A stretch of 64,000 nucleotides of DNA from Lysobacterales bacterium (GCA_016721845.1 JADKHK010000005.1:1-64000); one strand, 5' to 3'; shown: positions 11,003 through 20,910, counted from the stretch's first letter. Numbers and translations are program-made. The notes: a model not told the origin generated them from the sequence alone.

Positions 11003-11758
11003 ATGCGCAGCACGATTTTGTTGGTCTTGTTCCTGATGGCGATGTTCGGCCTGTACCGGATCGGCACCGATCCCTACCGCACCACGCTGCCGATGGACGT
11101 CGACGATCTTTCCCCGATCGCACCGCAGCTCGCGAAACTGCCGCCTGAGGACCGCGAACTGGTGACCGATTACCTCAAGCGCAGCAATGGCGACGTGTTG
11201 CCGGCACAGTTCGCCGATCCCGACAATCCGCTGACGGCGCGCACCTTCGCCGAAGCCATCGCGCTGGAGAAGACCCATCGCGAGAAGATGAAAGTCGAGC
11301 AGGCGCGGATGGCCGCTTTCCGAGCCGAACGCGATGCGCAATTCAAGCCGTTGCGCGACATCGTCACCGCACGCATCGTCAATCGGCAGGAACTCACCGA
11401 AGCCGAGATCTACGGTCAGCCGAGTGCTGGCGCGATCAAGCAGCCGCTGCGCGACAACGAGCAGCGCAGCACCGTCATCACCTATCGCTTCTGGAACCGT
11501 GGCAACCGCACCATCAACCTGCTGCGTGGACTCGTGGAGGTCGATGGCAGCGGGTTGATGCCGGCCGCCTCGTGCTGGATCGACGACGCCAACCCGATCG
11601 GGTCGCTCGACCACCGCGACGTGCGTTGCCGCACGCCGAAGGACGCGAACGCCGCCGACCGTGCCCTGATGCAACGCCCGATCGCCGAGATCCCGCTCGG
11701 CTGGTATCCGCGCGAGATCCGGTTCGACGATGGGCAGGTGTTGAAGGGACCCGGCTGA
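11003..11758 (+). CDS. hypothetical protein with N-terminal membrane anchor
   Basis: A 251-residue protein of unknown function. Residues 1-18 (MRSTILLVLFLMAMFGLY) form a signal anchor without a clear cleavage site. Residues 75-120 are charged and probably helical (EKTHREKMKVEQARMAAFRA). The C-terminal half contains TYRFWNRGNRTINLLRGLVEV and a region with two cysteines (ASCWIDD, VRCRTP). It is probably periplasmic and tethered to the inner membrane. It is divergent from the aminotransferase gene with 70 nt between, and convergent with the M16 peptidase gene (6 nt between stops). Confidence 0.65.
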   Translation: MRSTILLVLFLMAMFGLYRIGTDPYRTTLPMDVDDLSPIAPQLAKLPPEDRELVTDYLKRSNGDVLPAQFADPDNPLTARTFAEAIALEKTHREKMKVEQARMAAFRAERDAQFKPLRDIVTARIVNRQELTEAEIYGQPSAGAIKQPLRDNEQRSTVITYRFWNRGNRTINLLRGLVEVDGSGLMPAASCWIDDANPIGSLDHRDVRCRTPKDANAADRALMQRPIAEIPLGWYPREIRFDDGQVLKGPG

Positions 11759-11764
11759 GGCAGG

Positions 11765-14500
11765 TCACGGTGCCGAGATGACCACCACCTCGCCGAAACC
11801 GAGTTCGCGCACGCCCGCCTCGATCTGCTTCAGGTCGCCGACGACGATCCAGATCAGCTGCTGCGGTTTCACGGTAGCGGTCGCTGCGGCATTCAGCGCG
11901 TTCCCGTCGAGCTGGCGCAGTTGCGCGGCGTAGTCGGTGTAGTAGCGCGCGTCGCGACCCATGTTGACGACATCGAGGCCGGCCATCAGCAGGCTGTCCA
12001 GCGTCTCGAAACGACCTGGCAGGCGCGAAACCTGGCTGCGCAGGATGCTGTCGAGTTCCTCGCCCGCGAGCGGGCGCGCACCGGCGAGACCATCGATCTC
12101 GCGTTTCACTTCGATCATCGATTCCTTGGTCTTGTCGGTCTGCACCGGTGCGAACACGTTGAACAGGCGCGGGCCGCGTGCGGCCTGGAGGCCGCCCATC
12201 GTGCCGTAGGACCAGTGTTTGTCGAGACGCAGGTTGCGATTCAGGCGCGAGGTCGCCATGCCGCCGAAGTTGCGCATCACCGTTTCCAGCGCGAGATCGT
12301 CCGGGCGTGCACCGTTCGTGGTGACGTGGCCGGCGAAGATCAGCGACTGCGGCGCACCGGGCTTGTCGATCAGATAGACCTTGCCGGTCCCGCTCGACGT
12401 CGCCGCGCCGATCGATTTCGTCGCGGGCATCGATCCGGTCCAATCACCGAAGGCACGCTGCACCTGCGCCTTGAGTTCGTCCATCGTCACGTCGCCGGCC
12501 ACGACCAGGGTGGCGTTGCCGGGCACGAACCAGCGCGTGTGCCATTGCGCCAGCGCATCGCGCGACAGGCCCTGCACGACCGTAGTATCACCGACGCCGC
12601 CGGCGGCTTGGCCGTAGGGATGATCCGCGCCGAACAACAACGGTGCCGAGGCGCGTTGGGCCATGCCGATCGGGTTCGCGCGTTGTTGCGCGATGGTCGC
12701 GAGTTGCTGCTTGCGCTGCACCTCGATCATGTCGGCCGGGAACGATGGCGTGCGCGCGATTTCGGCGAACAGGTCGATCGAGGCGGCGAGGTTCGGCTTC
12801 AGCGCATTCAGTTGCAGCAGCGACTGGTCGAGCCCGTGGTTGACACTGATGACGGCACCGAGCGCATCGCGCGCATCGGCGAGCGCGAAGGCATCGCGCT
12901 TGGTCGTGCCTTTCAGCAGCAGGTCCATCGCGAAGCGGCCGGTGCCGCGTGCGTCAGGCGAGTCGGCGGCGACGCCGGCATCGACCGCCAGCACCATGTT
13001 CACCAGCGGCGCGGCGTGGCGTTCCATCAACATCAGGTTCAAACCATTGGCCAGCGTCGCGCGCTGCACATCGGGGAACCGCACGTCCGGTGGTGTGCCG
13101 AGCGCGGGCAGGTGGGTGCGGTCGAGATCGTTCTTCGCGGCTTTCAGGTTCGCGAACGGCGCCACGGTCAGCGTGTAGTGATGGCGGCCAAGCCACTGCG
13201 TCGCGACGCGTTGCACTTCGCCGGCGTCGATCGCGTTCAGGTCTTTCAGCCGATCGAGATAAGCGTCGGCACAGTCAAACTGGGTCAGGTGTTCGGCGAG
13301 AATGTCGGCGCGACCACCGAAGCCGCCCAGGCGTTCGATGCCACGCGCGAAGTCGGCGAGGTAACGCGTGCGGGCGCGCTCGAGTTCGGCGCTGCCGAGC
13401 GGCTTGGCCAGGGTCTCGGCGATCACGGCGTCGATCTCGCGTTCGACCGTGGCCGGATCGACGCCAGGCTTGACGTCGGCCTGCACGATCAGCAGCCCCG
13501 ACAATTCCTGGCCCCAGGCAAAGGCCGCGACCGAGGTCGCGAGCTGCTGGCTGAACACGAGGCGCTTGTCGAGCGGCGAGCTGTCGCTGCCCGCGAGCAG
13601 GCCGGCATAGAGTTCAAGCGCATGCAGCTCGCGCGTGCCGGCCTGCGGGATGTGCCAGGCGCGCAGGATGCGTGTCTGCGGCACGCGATCTTCCATGTGC
13701 TCGCGGATGTCGGCGTCGAGCGTCGGCACCCAGGCTTTCAGTTTGGCGATCGGCTGGCCGGGGGCGATGCCGCCGAAATACTTGCCAACCAGTCGCTTCG
13801 CCTCATCGACGCTGATGTCGCCGGCCAGTGCGAGCACGGCATTGTTCGGTCCGTACCACGAGGCGTACCAGTCCTTGATGTCGTCCAGCGTCGCGGCATT
13901 CAGATCGGCCATGCTGCCGATGGTCGACCAGCTGTACGGATGCGAATACGGATACATGGTTTCGACCATGCGGTCGAAGTTGCGCCCGTAGGGCTGGTTC
14001 TCGCCCTGGCGCTTCTCGTTCTGCACGACGCCGCGTTCGCGCTCCAGCATCTCGGCGGAGAGGTTGCCGGCGAGGAAGCCCATGCGGTCGGCTTCGAGAT
14101 AGAGAGTGCGTTCCAGCGCCGAAGTCGGCACGTCCTCGAAGAAGTTGGTGCGGTCGGTATTCGTGGTGCCGTTGCGGTTGTTGGCGCCGAGGTCGTCCAT
14201 GGCTTCGCGGAAACCGTGCGGATAGTGCTCGGAGCCGTTGAAGAAAAAGTGCTCGAACAGGTGGGCGAAGCCGGTGCGACCGCGTTGCTCGTTGCGCGAG
14301 CCGACGTGGTACCAGAAGTTGACCGCAACCAGCGGCACGCTGTGGTCCTCGTGCACGACCACGCGCAAGCCGTTGTCGAGCGTGAACGTCTCGTGCTGGA
14401 TCGCCAGCGCCGCCACATCGATCGGCTTCGGCCCCGCGTCCTTCGCACCCGCCGCAAGCGCACTCGCGCCCAACACCACCGCCCACATCACTCGCCGCAT
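11765..14500 (-). CDS. exported M16 family zinc metallopeptidase
   Basis: A 911-residue two-lobed M16B peptidase. A signal peptide (MRRVMWAVVLGASALAAGA) is followed by the inverted zinc motif HLFEH (His80, Glu83, His84) and a downstream Glu in VVQNEKRQG as third ligand. The second, inactive-type half begins near residue 460 (ANGLNLMLMERHAAPLVNM). It is most like periplasmic PqqL-type peptidases acting on partially folded or imported peptides. There is no pqq cluster nearby. Length and domain order are normal for a fused two-half M16 protein. Confidence 0.9.
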   Translation of the reverse strand: MRRVMWAVVLGASALAAGAKDAGPKPIDVAALAIQHETFTLDNGLRVVVHEDHSVPLVAVNFWYHVGSRNEQRGRTGFAHLFEHFFFNGSEHYPHGFREAMDDLGANNRNGTTNTDRTNFFEDVPTSALERTLYLEADRMGFLAGNLSAEMLERERGVVQNEKRQGENQPYGRNFDRMVETMYPYSHPYSWSTIGSMADLNAATLDDIKDWYASWYGPNNAVLALAGDISVDEAKRLVGKYFGGIAPGQPIAKLKAWVPTLDADIREHMEDRVPQTRILRAWHIPQAGTRELHALELYAGLLAGSDSSPLDKRLVFSQQLATSVAAFAWGQELSGLLIVQADVKPGVDPATVEREIDAVIAETLAKPLGSAELERARTRYLADFARGIERLGGFGGRADILAEHLTQFDCADAYLDRLKDLNAIDAGEVQRVATQWLGRHHYTLTVAPFANLKAAKNDLDRTHLPALGTPPDVRFPDVQRATLANGLNLMLMERHAAPLVNMVLAVDAGVAADSPDARGTGRFAMDLLLKGTTKRDAFALADARDALGAVISVNHGLDQSLLQLNALKPNLAASIDLFAEIARTPSFPADMIEVQRKQQLATIAQQRANPIGMAQRASAPLLFGADHPYGQAAGGVGDTTVVQGLSRDALAQWHTRWFVPGNATLVVAGDVTMDELKAQVQRAFGDWTGSMPATKSIGAATSSGTGKVYLIDKPGAPQSLIFAGHVTTNGARPDDLALETVMRNFGGMATSRLNRNLRLDKHWSYGTMGGLQAARGPRLFNVFAPVQTDKTKESMIEVKREIDGLAGARPLAGEELDSILRSQVSRLPGRFETLDSLLMAGLDVVNMGRDARYYTDYAAQLRQLDGNALNAAATATVKPQQLIWIVVGDLKQIEAGVRELGFGEVVVISAP

Positions 14501-14587
14501 CGCCGCTCTCCAGAAGACCGAGCACGAGCCTATCGCCCCGAATGCACCCTTCTCGTGGCATTGGTCACGAGTGGGGAACGCTTGGGC

Positions 14588-15118
14588 CTATCGACCGAAT
14601 TCGGCGGCGATCTCGGGCGACATCAAGCGCTTCGCGATCCAGCCGAACAGGATGCAGAAGCCCAGACCGATCACGGCACTGAAGATCGTCATGGCCACGA
14701 GGAAGAGGCCCACGTCGGGCGCGCCCGGCGCGACCGCAATCTGCTGGCGCATGTGGCCCATGACGCTGAATTGAGCCAACAAGCCGAGCAGCTGAGAAGC
14801 AATGCTGCCGACCATCAGGACGATCATCGTGATACGTGCCCAGTTCTTCCGCAGCAGCAACCCGATGGACGCCGCCAACATGACCAGCGAGCCGACCAGA
14901 AACAGTCCGACGAAGATCTTGAAGTTCCCCAGCATCAGCCTGAACACCCATGGCGTGTCGGCCGGAATGGTGTTCATGGCGCGATCGAAGTCGGGGCCGT
15001 TGAACAGCACATGGACCATGATGTTCTGAAGGATCGACACCATCGCGGTCATTATCGACAAGGCGACGAAGATCCAGCCCAGCGTCGTGACAAATCCCGA
15101 TTTCTGTTGCGAGTTCAT
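14588..15118 (-). CDS. four-helix membrane protein of unknown function
   Basis: 176 residues with four predicted membrane segments: GWIFVALSIMTAMVSIL, FKIFVGLFLVGSLVMLAASI, ITMIVLMVGSIASQLLGLL and a C-terminal VGLFLVAMTIFSAVIGLGF. No family is recognised with confidence. The start codon overlaps the xdhC stop by 4 nt (ATGA), so it is co-translated at the end of the xdhC unit. No xanthine-related role can be deduced from its sequence. Confidence 0.65.
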   Translation of the reverse strand: MNSQQKSGFVTTLGWIFVALSIMTAMVSILQNIMVHVLFNGPDFDRAMNTIPADTPWVFRLMLGNFKIFVGLFLVGSLVMLAASIGLLLRKNWARITMIVLMVGSIASQLLGLLAQFSVMGHMRQQIAVAPGAPDVGLFLVAMTIFSAVIGLGFCILFGWIAKRLMSPEIAAEFGR

Positions 15119-15996
15119 GCGCTATTTCTCCGGCTTTCGCGTTCGAACGCGATCAGTTGAGCGAGGATGCTCACCGCGATTTCTTCGGGGGTTTCGGCGC
15201 CGAGGTCGAGGCCGACGGGGGCGATGAGGTGGTCGCGAAGGTGGGTGCAGGTCGCGGGCAAATTCGCGAGCACTTCGGCGACACGTTTGCGGCTGCCCAT
15301 CATGCCGATGAATTCGGGTGGGCGTGCGGCGAGATGTTCGAGGCTGGCGAGGTCGGCGTGCCAGTCGCGATTGAGCAGCACGGCATGAATGCGTCGCGGC
15401 GTGTCGAGACAGTGCGGGATCGCGTCGAGGTGGTCGTGGCAGGTGGCACCGACGAAATCGGCGTGGTCGTAGCCTTCGGCGCGGGCGTCGACGACGTGGA
15501 TGTCGTAGTCGAGCAAGGCCGCTGCGCGAGTGAGTGCGAGGCCGCAATGGCCGGCGCCGATGATCAGAAGGCGCGGTGTCGGTTGCAGCGTGTGGGTGCT
15601 GTCGTGGCCGAGATCATCGGCATCGAGCGTGACCGGCTTTCCCGATGAAAGCGTTTCGGCGAGCAATTGAGCGCGTGCCGCATCGCGGTTGCCTTGCCAG
15701 CAACGCAAGGCCACCTGCATCGTGCCGCCGCAGATGCCTTGTGCACCCTCGCGTCCGGTCAGGTCGATCGCGACCGCGCCGATGCGTTCGCCGCGTGCGA
15801 GCAAGGCGCGGGCTTCATCGATGACCAGTGCTTCCAGCCGCCCGCCACCGACGCTGCCGCTCGTCCGTGTGGCTGCGACCAGCATCTGCGCACCGCGATG
15901 CCGTGGCACCGCGCCGCGCGTATCGAGCACGGTCGCGAGCACGACGGATTCGCGCGACAGCCACTCGGTCAGCGTCGCGTACAGGCGCTGGCTCAT
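15115..15996 (-). CDS. xdhC: xanthine dehydrogenase accessory protein XdhC
   Basis: A 293-residue XdhC/CoxI family protein, which binds and sulfurates molybdenum cofactor before its insertion into xanthine dehydrogenase. The N-terminal domain contains ATVLDTRGAVPRHRGAQMLV and GSVGGGRLEA. The C-terminal Rossmann domain begins with PRLLIIGAGHCGLAL and ends with GMMGSRKRV and LDLGAETPEEIAVSILAQLI, all typical. The ATG at 15996 is chosen over an upstream GTG. It lies 142 nt downstream of xdhB with a repeat region between; the same order (A-B-C) is common. Confidence 0.93.
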   Translation of the reverse strand: MSQRLYATLTEWLSRESVVLATVLDTRGAVPRHRGAQMLVAATRTSGSVGGGRLEALVIDEARALLARGERIGAVAIDLTGREGAQGICGGTMQVALRCWQGNRDAARAQLLAETLSSGKPVTLDADDLGHDSTHTLQPTPRLLIIGAGHCGLALTRAAALLDYDIHVVDARAEGYDHADFVGATCHDHLDAIPHCLDTPRRIHAVLLNRDWHADLASLEHLAARPPEFIGMMGSRKRVAEVLANLPATCTHLRDHLIAPVGLDLGAETPEEIAVSILAQLIAFERESRRNSA

Positions 15997-16008
15997 TGCT
16001 ACGCACCC

Positions 16009-16138
16009 CACCCCAACCCTCCCCTCCGCGCTTCGCGCGCAAGGGAGGGAGCAGAGCCGTGAGCTCGCGAACGCAGGCTTGTCACCTCCCCTTTGCGCAG
16101 CAAGGGGGAGGCCGGGAGGGGGAGGCTGCTGCGCTCGC
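16009..16138. repeat. REP-like double hairpin between xdhB and xdhC
   Basis: The gap between xdhB and xdhC is filled by two G/C-rich stem-loops: about 16018-16049 (CCCTCCCCT... loop ...AAGGGAGGG) and 16085-16111 (CCTCCCCTT... loop ...AAGGGGGAGG), the second followed by another GGGAGGGGG run. Similar intergenic palindromes are common in this order from memory. They may attenuate read-through or protect the upstream mRNA. This type differs from the REP units at 48-51 kb. Confidence 0.6.
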
Positions 16139-18436
16139 TCACGCCCCGCGCACCTTCATGATCGCGTTGTAGATGGCTTCCGGCGTGCTGGGCGCAGCGA
16201 GTTCGACGACGCGTGCATCGCCGAATGCCGCGACCGCATCGCGGATCGCCTCGCGCGCCGCAATCGCCAGCATCAAGGGCGGCTCGCCCACGCCTTTGCT
16301 GTGGAAGATCACGTTCGTGCTGGGTGGCTTCGCGCGTCGGTACAGATCGACGCGGAAATCGGTGGGCACATCGCCGACGGTCGGAATCTTGTACGTGCTG
16401 GGCGCGTCGGTCAGCAGCCGACCCTGCGCATTCCAGCGCAATTCCTCGCTGGTCAGCCAGCCCAGGCCCTGCACGAAGCCGCCTTCGATCTGGCCGCGAT
16501 CGATCCCTTCGGCGATCGAGTCGCCGACATCGTGCAGCAGGTCGGTACGCATCAGGCGCTGCACGCCGGTCAGGCCGCAGACTTCGACCTCGCAGACGGC
16601 CGCGCCGAAGGCGTAGTAGTAGAACGGATGGCCGCGTCCGAGTTTCGGGTCCCAGCTCAGTCCGGGCGTGCGGTAGTAGCCGGTGGCCGACAGGCTGATG
16701 CGGGCGTTGTAGGTGGCGCGCACCACGTCGTCGAACGCGAGCGATACGTCCGGCCGTTCGTGCAGGAACACGCGATCGTGTTCGAACCTCACTTCACCCG
16801 CATCGCCACCCAGCGACGCCGCCGCCACCGGCGCCATGCGCGCGAGCAGAGATTCGCATGCGGCCTTGACTGCCTGCCCGTTCAAGTCGGAACCGCTCGA
16901 GGCCGCCGTCGCCGACGTGTTCGGCACCTTGTCGGTGCTGGTCGGCATGATGCGGATGCGCGACACCGGCACGCCCAGCGTTTTCGCCGCCACCGCCAGC
17001 ATCTTCGTGTGCAGGCCCTGGCCCATCTCGGTGCCGCCGTGGTTCAGCTGCACGCTGCCGTCGGTGTAGATGTGCACCAGCGCGCCGGCCTGGTTGTATT
17101 CGGTCTTGTTGAACGAGATGCCGAACTTGACCGGCGTGATCGCCAGCCCGCGCTTGGTCTGCGCATGCACGCGGTTGAAGGCGTCGATGTCGCGGCGGCG
17201 CGCGTCGTAGTCACTGCGTGCGCGCAACTGCGCCCACAGCGTCGGCAGTTCGTTGTCGACGACCGGCTGGCCGTAGTGCGTCTGGTTGCGATCCGGCGTC
17301 TCGCCCTCGCGATAGAAATTGCGCTCGCGCACCTGATCGACCGGCAGACCGAGGAAACGCGCGACACGATCGACGATCTCCTCGCCGACGACCATGCCCT
17401 GCGGGCCGCCGAAGCCTCGGAAGGCGGTGTTCGAGGCGAGATTCGTCTTCGCGATGCGGCCGATCACTTCGATGTGCGGAATGAAATAGGCGTTGTCGAC
17501 ATGCACCATTGCGCGCATCAGCACCGGTGGACTCAGGTCGACGCTCCAGCCGCCGTCGGCGACCAGGTCGATGCGGGCCGCGTGGATCAAACCGTCGTCG
17601 TCGAAGCCGACTTCGAAGCGCGCATAGAACGGATGGCGCTTGCCGGTCAGTTGCATGTCGAGTGCGCGATGCAGTTTCACGCGCGCCGGTCGACCGGTCT
17701 TCCACGCCGCCAAGGCTACGGCCGCAGCGAACGGGTTCGCCTGCGTCTCCTTGCCGCCGAAACCGCCGCCCATGCGCAGGCAACGACAGACCACGCGATT
17801 CGACGGAATACCGAGCACGTGCGCGACCATGTGCTGGGTCTCGCTCGGATGCTGCGTCGAGGACGTGAGTTGCACCGTGCCTTCGCTGTCGACCTGGGCC
17901 CAACAGGCCTGCGTTTCCAGATAGAAATGATCCTGGCCGCCGATCATCAGTTCGCCGTGCAGGCGATGCGGCGCATTTGCGAGACCGCTGCCGACATCGC
18001 CGCGTTCGACCTTGGCCGGCGGCAGATGGAAGGCGTTCGCGGCGATCGCCGCATGCACGTCGAGGATCGCCGGCAGCGCTTCGTAGTCGACGCGCACGGC
18101 CTTCGCCGCTGCCGCGGCCCGGGTCTCGTCCTCGGCTACCACCCAGGCCACCGCCTGGCCGTAGAAACTGACGAGGTCCGCCGGCATCACCGGCTCATCG
18201 TGCACGATCGGGCCAAGATCATTGGTGCCCGGCACGTCGGTTGCGGTCAACACGGTGACGACACCGGGCATCGTCAGCGCGGCAGATACGTCGACCGCGA
18301 GGATACGTGCATGCGCATGCGGCGCCTGCACCGGATACAGGCTCAGCAAGCCCTGCGGCGGATGCTGCTCGTCGGCGTAGACGGCGCGACCGGTGACGTG
18401 ACCGACGGCGGATTCGTGCGTGGTCGGCGTGCTCAT
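16139..18436 (-). CDS. xdhB: xanthine dehydrogenase, molybdopterin-binding subunit
   Basis: A 765-residue large subunit that oxidises hypoxanthine to xanthine and xanthine to urate at the Mo centre. Typical segments are VTGRAVYADEQ at the N-terminus, GGQDHFYLETQ, the Mo-co motifs CLRMGGGFGGKET and TAFRGFGGPQGM, LNHGGTEMGQGLHTKM, and the C-terminal catalytic Glu loop KGVGEPPLMLAIA. The start overlaps the xdhA stop by 4 nt (ATGA), ensuring equal translation. Length is as expected for the two-subunit bacterial enzyme. Confidence 0.96.
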   Translation of the reverse strand: MSTPTTHESAVGHVTGRAVYADEQHPPQGLLSLYPVQAPHAHARILAVDVSAALTMPGVVTVLTATDVPGTNDLGPIVHDEPVMPADLVSFYGQAVAWVVAEDETRAAAAAKAVRVDYEALPAILDVHAAIAANAFHLPPAKVERGDVGSGLANAPHRLHGELMIGGQDHFYLETQACWAQVDSEGTVQLTSSTQHPSETQHMVAHVLGIPSNRVVCRCLRMGGGFGGKETQANPFAAAVALAAWKTGRPARVKLHRALDMQLTGKRHPFYARFEVGFDDDGLIHAARIDLVADGGWSVDLSPPVLMRAMVHVDNAYFIPHIEVIGRIAKTNLASNTAFRGFGGPQGMVVGEEIVDRVARFLGLPVDQVRERNFYREGETPDRNQTHYGQPVVDNELPTLWAQLRARSDYDARRRDIDAFNRVHAQTKRGLAITPVKFGISFNKTEYNQAGALVHIYTDGSVQLNHGGTEMGQGLHTKMLAVAAKTLGVPVSRIRIMPTSTDKVPNTSATAASSGSDLNGQAVKAACESLLARMAPVAAASLGGDAGEVRFEHDRVFLHERPDVSLAFDDVVRATYNARISLSATGYYRTPGLSWDPKLGRGHPFYYYAFGAAVCEVEVCGLTGVQRLMRTDLLHDVGDSIAEGIDRGQIEGGFVQGLGWLTSEELRWNAQGRLLTDAPSTYKIPTVGDVPTDFRVDLYRRAKPPSTNVIFHSKGVGEPPLMLAIAAREAIRDAVAAFGDARVVELAAPSTPEAIYNAIMKVRGA

Positions 18437-19806
18437 GCCAGCTTCTCCGCAACGAACTTCACGAACAGGTTGCCGGCCAGCGCACGACGATAATCGGCGT
18501 CGGCGCGATGGTCGCTGAGTGGCGTGAATTCCTCGATCAGCGCCGCACGCGCGCGTTCGACCAGCGCATCGCCGAGCACCTGGCCGAGCAACAAGGCCTC
18601 GGTGTTCACGGCACGCTTCGGGATCGCGGCGATGCCGCCGTAGGCAAGACGCACGTGTTGTACGCGCCGCTCGCCATCGAGGCGGATCGCATAACTCGCG
18701 GCGACGATGCTGATGTCGTCGGTCTGGCGTTTCGCGATCTTGTACGAGGCGGTGACGAGATCGCGTGTCTTCGGCAGCGTGACGGCGACGATCAGTTCGT
18801 CAGGCATGCGCTGCGTCTTGCGGTAGTCGAGAAAATACCCGTCGATCGGCAGATCGCGCATGCCGTTGGGACCGGCCAGATGCACGCTGCCGCCGAGCGC
18901 GAGCAGGATCGGCGCGAGGTCGCCGATCGGCGAGGCCGAGCCCAGGCTGCCGCCGAAGGTCGCGCGATTCTTGACCTGTTTCGCCGCGAACCAGGGCAGC
19001 ATGTCATCGAGCAGCGGGAACTGGCCCGCGAGTTCGTGTTCGATGCGCGACAACGACACTCCGGCGCCGATGCGCACGGACGTTGCGCCGATATCGATGC
19101 CTTGCAGTTCGGCAATGCGGTCGAGCGCAATGAAGGCGGGTGCAACGGTCTGGCCGCGGCTCAGATTTACGCCGAGATCGGTGGCGCCGGCGATCCAGAT
19201 CGCGTCGGGATGCGCCTGCTTTAGCGTCAATGCTTCAGCGACTGTGGTCGGGTTGTGGAAGTCGCCGACGCGGACCGATGGCAGCGCCGCCCGCGGGTGC
19301 TGCAGCGCGGTGCCGAAGCGGTCTTCGACGACGGGCAGCGCTGCCAGTTGCTTCGCTGCATCGCGGATCGGCCGATAGCCGGTGCAGCGGCACAGGTTGC
19401 CCTCGATGCAGTGGTCGGACAGGTCGCCGTCGTGGGTGCCGACGAACAGGCTCATCACGAACCCGGGCGTGCAGTAACCACATTGCGAGCCGGCACCGTC
19501 GACCATCACCTGCTGCGCCGGGTGCAGGCGCTCGCCCTCGGCCAGACCCTCGACGGTGACGATCTCGCGGCCGGCCAACGCGCCCAGCGGCAGCAGGCAG
19601 CTGTTGACGGCGCGATAGTGCGAACGGCCGTCGGCATCGGTCTCGATCATCGCCACCGTGCAGGCGCCGCAGTCGCCGTCGCCGCAACCTTCCTTGGTGC
19701 CGGTCAGCGGCCGCGACTTCAGCCAGCGCAGCAGGGATTGCGTCGGGTCGGCGCCGGCCAGATCCACGGCGCGTCCATTCAAGATGAATCGGGTATTCGG
19801 GGTCAT
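18433..19806 (-). CDS. xdhA: xanthine dehydrogenase, Fe-S/FAD subunit
   Basis: A 457-residue small subunit. Two [2Fe-2S] centres are visible: the plant-ferredoxin type (GCGDGDCGACTVAM plus a later Cys at NSCLLPLG) and the four-helix type (QCGYCTPGFVMS with GNLCRCTGYRPI). The FAD domain follows, with WIAGATDLGVNLSRGQ and ATFGGSLGSASPIGD. The subunit passes electrons from the Mo site to NAD. The ATG at 19806 is preferred over a TTG two codons upstream. Divergent from the adenine deaminase gene; the 83-nt space between must hold both promoters. Confidence 0.96.
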   Translation of the reverse strand: MTPNTRFILNGRAVDLAGADPTQSLLRWLKSRPLTGTKEGCGDGDCGACTVAMIETDADGRSHYRAVNSCLLPLGALAGREIVTVEGLAEGERLHPAQQVMVDGAGSQCGYCTPGFVMSLFVGTHDGDLSDHCIEGNLCRCTGYRPIRDAAKQLAALPVVEDRFGTALQHPRAALPSVRVGDFHNPTTVAEALTLKQAHPDAIWIAGATDLGVNLSRGQTVAPAFIALDRIAELQGIDIGATSVRIGAGVSLSRIEHELAGQFPLLDDMLPWFAAKQVKNRATFGGSLGSASPIGDLAPILLALGGSVHLAGPNGMRDLPIDGYFLDYRKTQRMPDELIVAVTLPKTRDLVTASYKIAKRQTDDISIVAASYAIRLDGERRVQHVRLAYGGIAAIPKRAVNTEALLLGQVLGDALVERARAALIEEFTPLSDHRADADYRRALAGNLFVKFVAEKLA

Positions 19807-19889
19807 GCGCAAAGATTAGCGCAGGGCCGTCGCTCTGGCCGCTCCGCGCGGATTGATGCAGACTCGGCGCTTCGTATCGGGAGCATCCC

Positions 19890-20906
19890 ATGTCCAATGA
19901 TCTGGCCGAGTTCATCCGCGGCATTCCGAAGGCCGAACTGCATATCCACATCGAGGGTTCGCTGGAACCCGAGCTGATCTTCGCGCTCGCGCAGCGCAAC
20001 GGCATCGCGCTCGCGTACCCAAGTGTCGAGGCGCTGCGCGCGGCCTACGCGTTCACGAATTTGCAGAGCTTTCTCGATATCTACTACGCGGGTGCCTCAG
20101 TGCTGATCACCGCGCAGGATTTCCACGACATGGCCTGGGCGTATTTCGAACGCGCCCATGCCGATCATGTCATCCACGCCGAACTGTTCTTCGATCCGCA
20201 GACGCACACCGAACGCGGCATCGACATCGGCGTGGTGATCCGTGGCCTGAAGCGCGCCTGCGATGCGGCGCAGTCGAAACTCGGCATTCGCGCGCGCCTG
20301 ATCCTGTGTTTCCTGCGGCACTTGAGCGAAGAAGATGCGATCGCGACGCTGGAGGCCGCGAAGCCCTATCTCAACGACATCATCGGCGTCGGGCTCGATT
20401 CCAGCGAAGTCGGGCATCCGCCGGAGAAGTTCGCCCGCGTCTTCGCGATGGCACGCGAACTGGGCTTGCACGTCGTCGCGCATGCCGGCGAGGAAGGGCC
20501 GCCGGAATACATCTGGAGCGCGCTCGACGTGCTGCAGGTCGAACGCATCGACCATGGCGTGCGCGCGATCCAGGATGAGCGCCTGATGCAGCGCCTGATC
20601 GCGAGCGGCATGGCGTTGACGGTGTGCCCGCTGTCGAACCTGAAGCTGTGCGTGTTCAAGGCGCTCGCCGAGCACAATCTCAAGCGCATGCTCGAACGCG
20701 GCGTGCGCGTGACGATCAACTCCGACGACCCGGCCTATTTCGGCGGCTACATCAACCAGAACTATCTGGAAACCGCCGCCGCGCTGGATTTGAATCGCGA
20801 CCAGATCGTCCAGCTGGCGCGCAACAGCCTCGAAGCGGCATTCACGACGACATCGGAACGCCGCGCCGATCTCGATACACTGGCCGCTTACTGCACGAAG
20901 GCCTGA
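19890..20906 (+). CDS. adenine deaminase (adenosine-deaminase family)
   Basis: A 338-residue zinc hydrolase converting adenine to hypoxanthine and ammonia. Metal ligands lie in KAELHIHIEGSLEPE and VVAHAGEEGPPEYIW, and the catalytic Asp pair in INSDDPAYFGGY. Phrases such as HAELFFDPQTHTERGI and VGLDSSEVGHPP match the prokaryotic adenine deaminase type (as in Pseudomonas PA0148, from memory) rather than adenosine deaminase. GGGAG lies 6 nt before the ATG. Its product feeds the divergent xanthine dehydrogenase. Confidence 0.88.
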   Translation: MSNDLAEFIRGIPKAELHIHIEGSLEPELIFALAQRNGIALAYPSVEALRAAYAFTNLQSFLDIYYAGASVLITAQDFHDMAWAYFERAHADHVIHAELFFDPQTHTERGIDIGVVIRGLKRACDAAQSKLGIRARLILCFLRHLSEEDAIATLEAAKPYLNDIIGVGLDSSEVGHPPEKFARVFAMARELGLHVVAHAGEEGPPEYIWSALDVLQVERIDHGVRAIQDERLMQRLIASGMALTVCPLSNLKLCVFKALAEHNLKRMLERGVRVTINSDDPAYFGGYINQNYLETAAALDLNRDQIVQLARNSLEAAFTTTSERRADLDTLAAYCTKA

Positions 20907-20910
20907 CGCC

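Noticed and set aside
11921..15160. A plus-strand frame of over 1000 codons opposite the M16 peptidase
   Set aside because: It is rich in Arg, His and Gln and has no recognisable domain. The minus strand has a clear signal peptide and the HxxEH motif.
19807..19889. Operator for a purine-responsive regulator between xdhA and adenine deaminase
   Set aside because: The 83-nt gap must hold divergent promoters, but I could not see a clear palindrome or promoter boxes.
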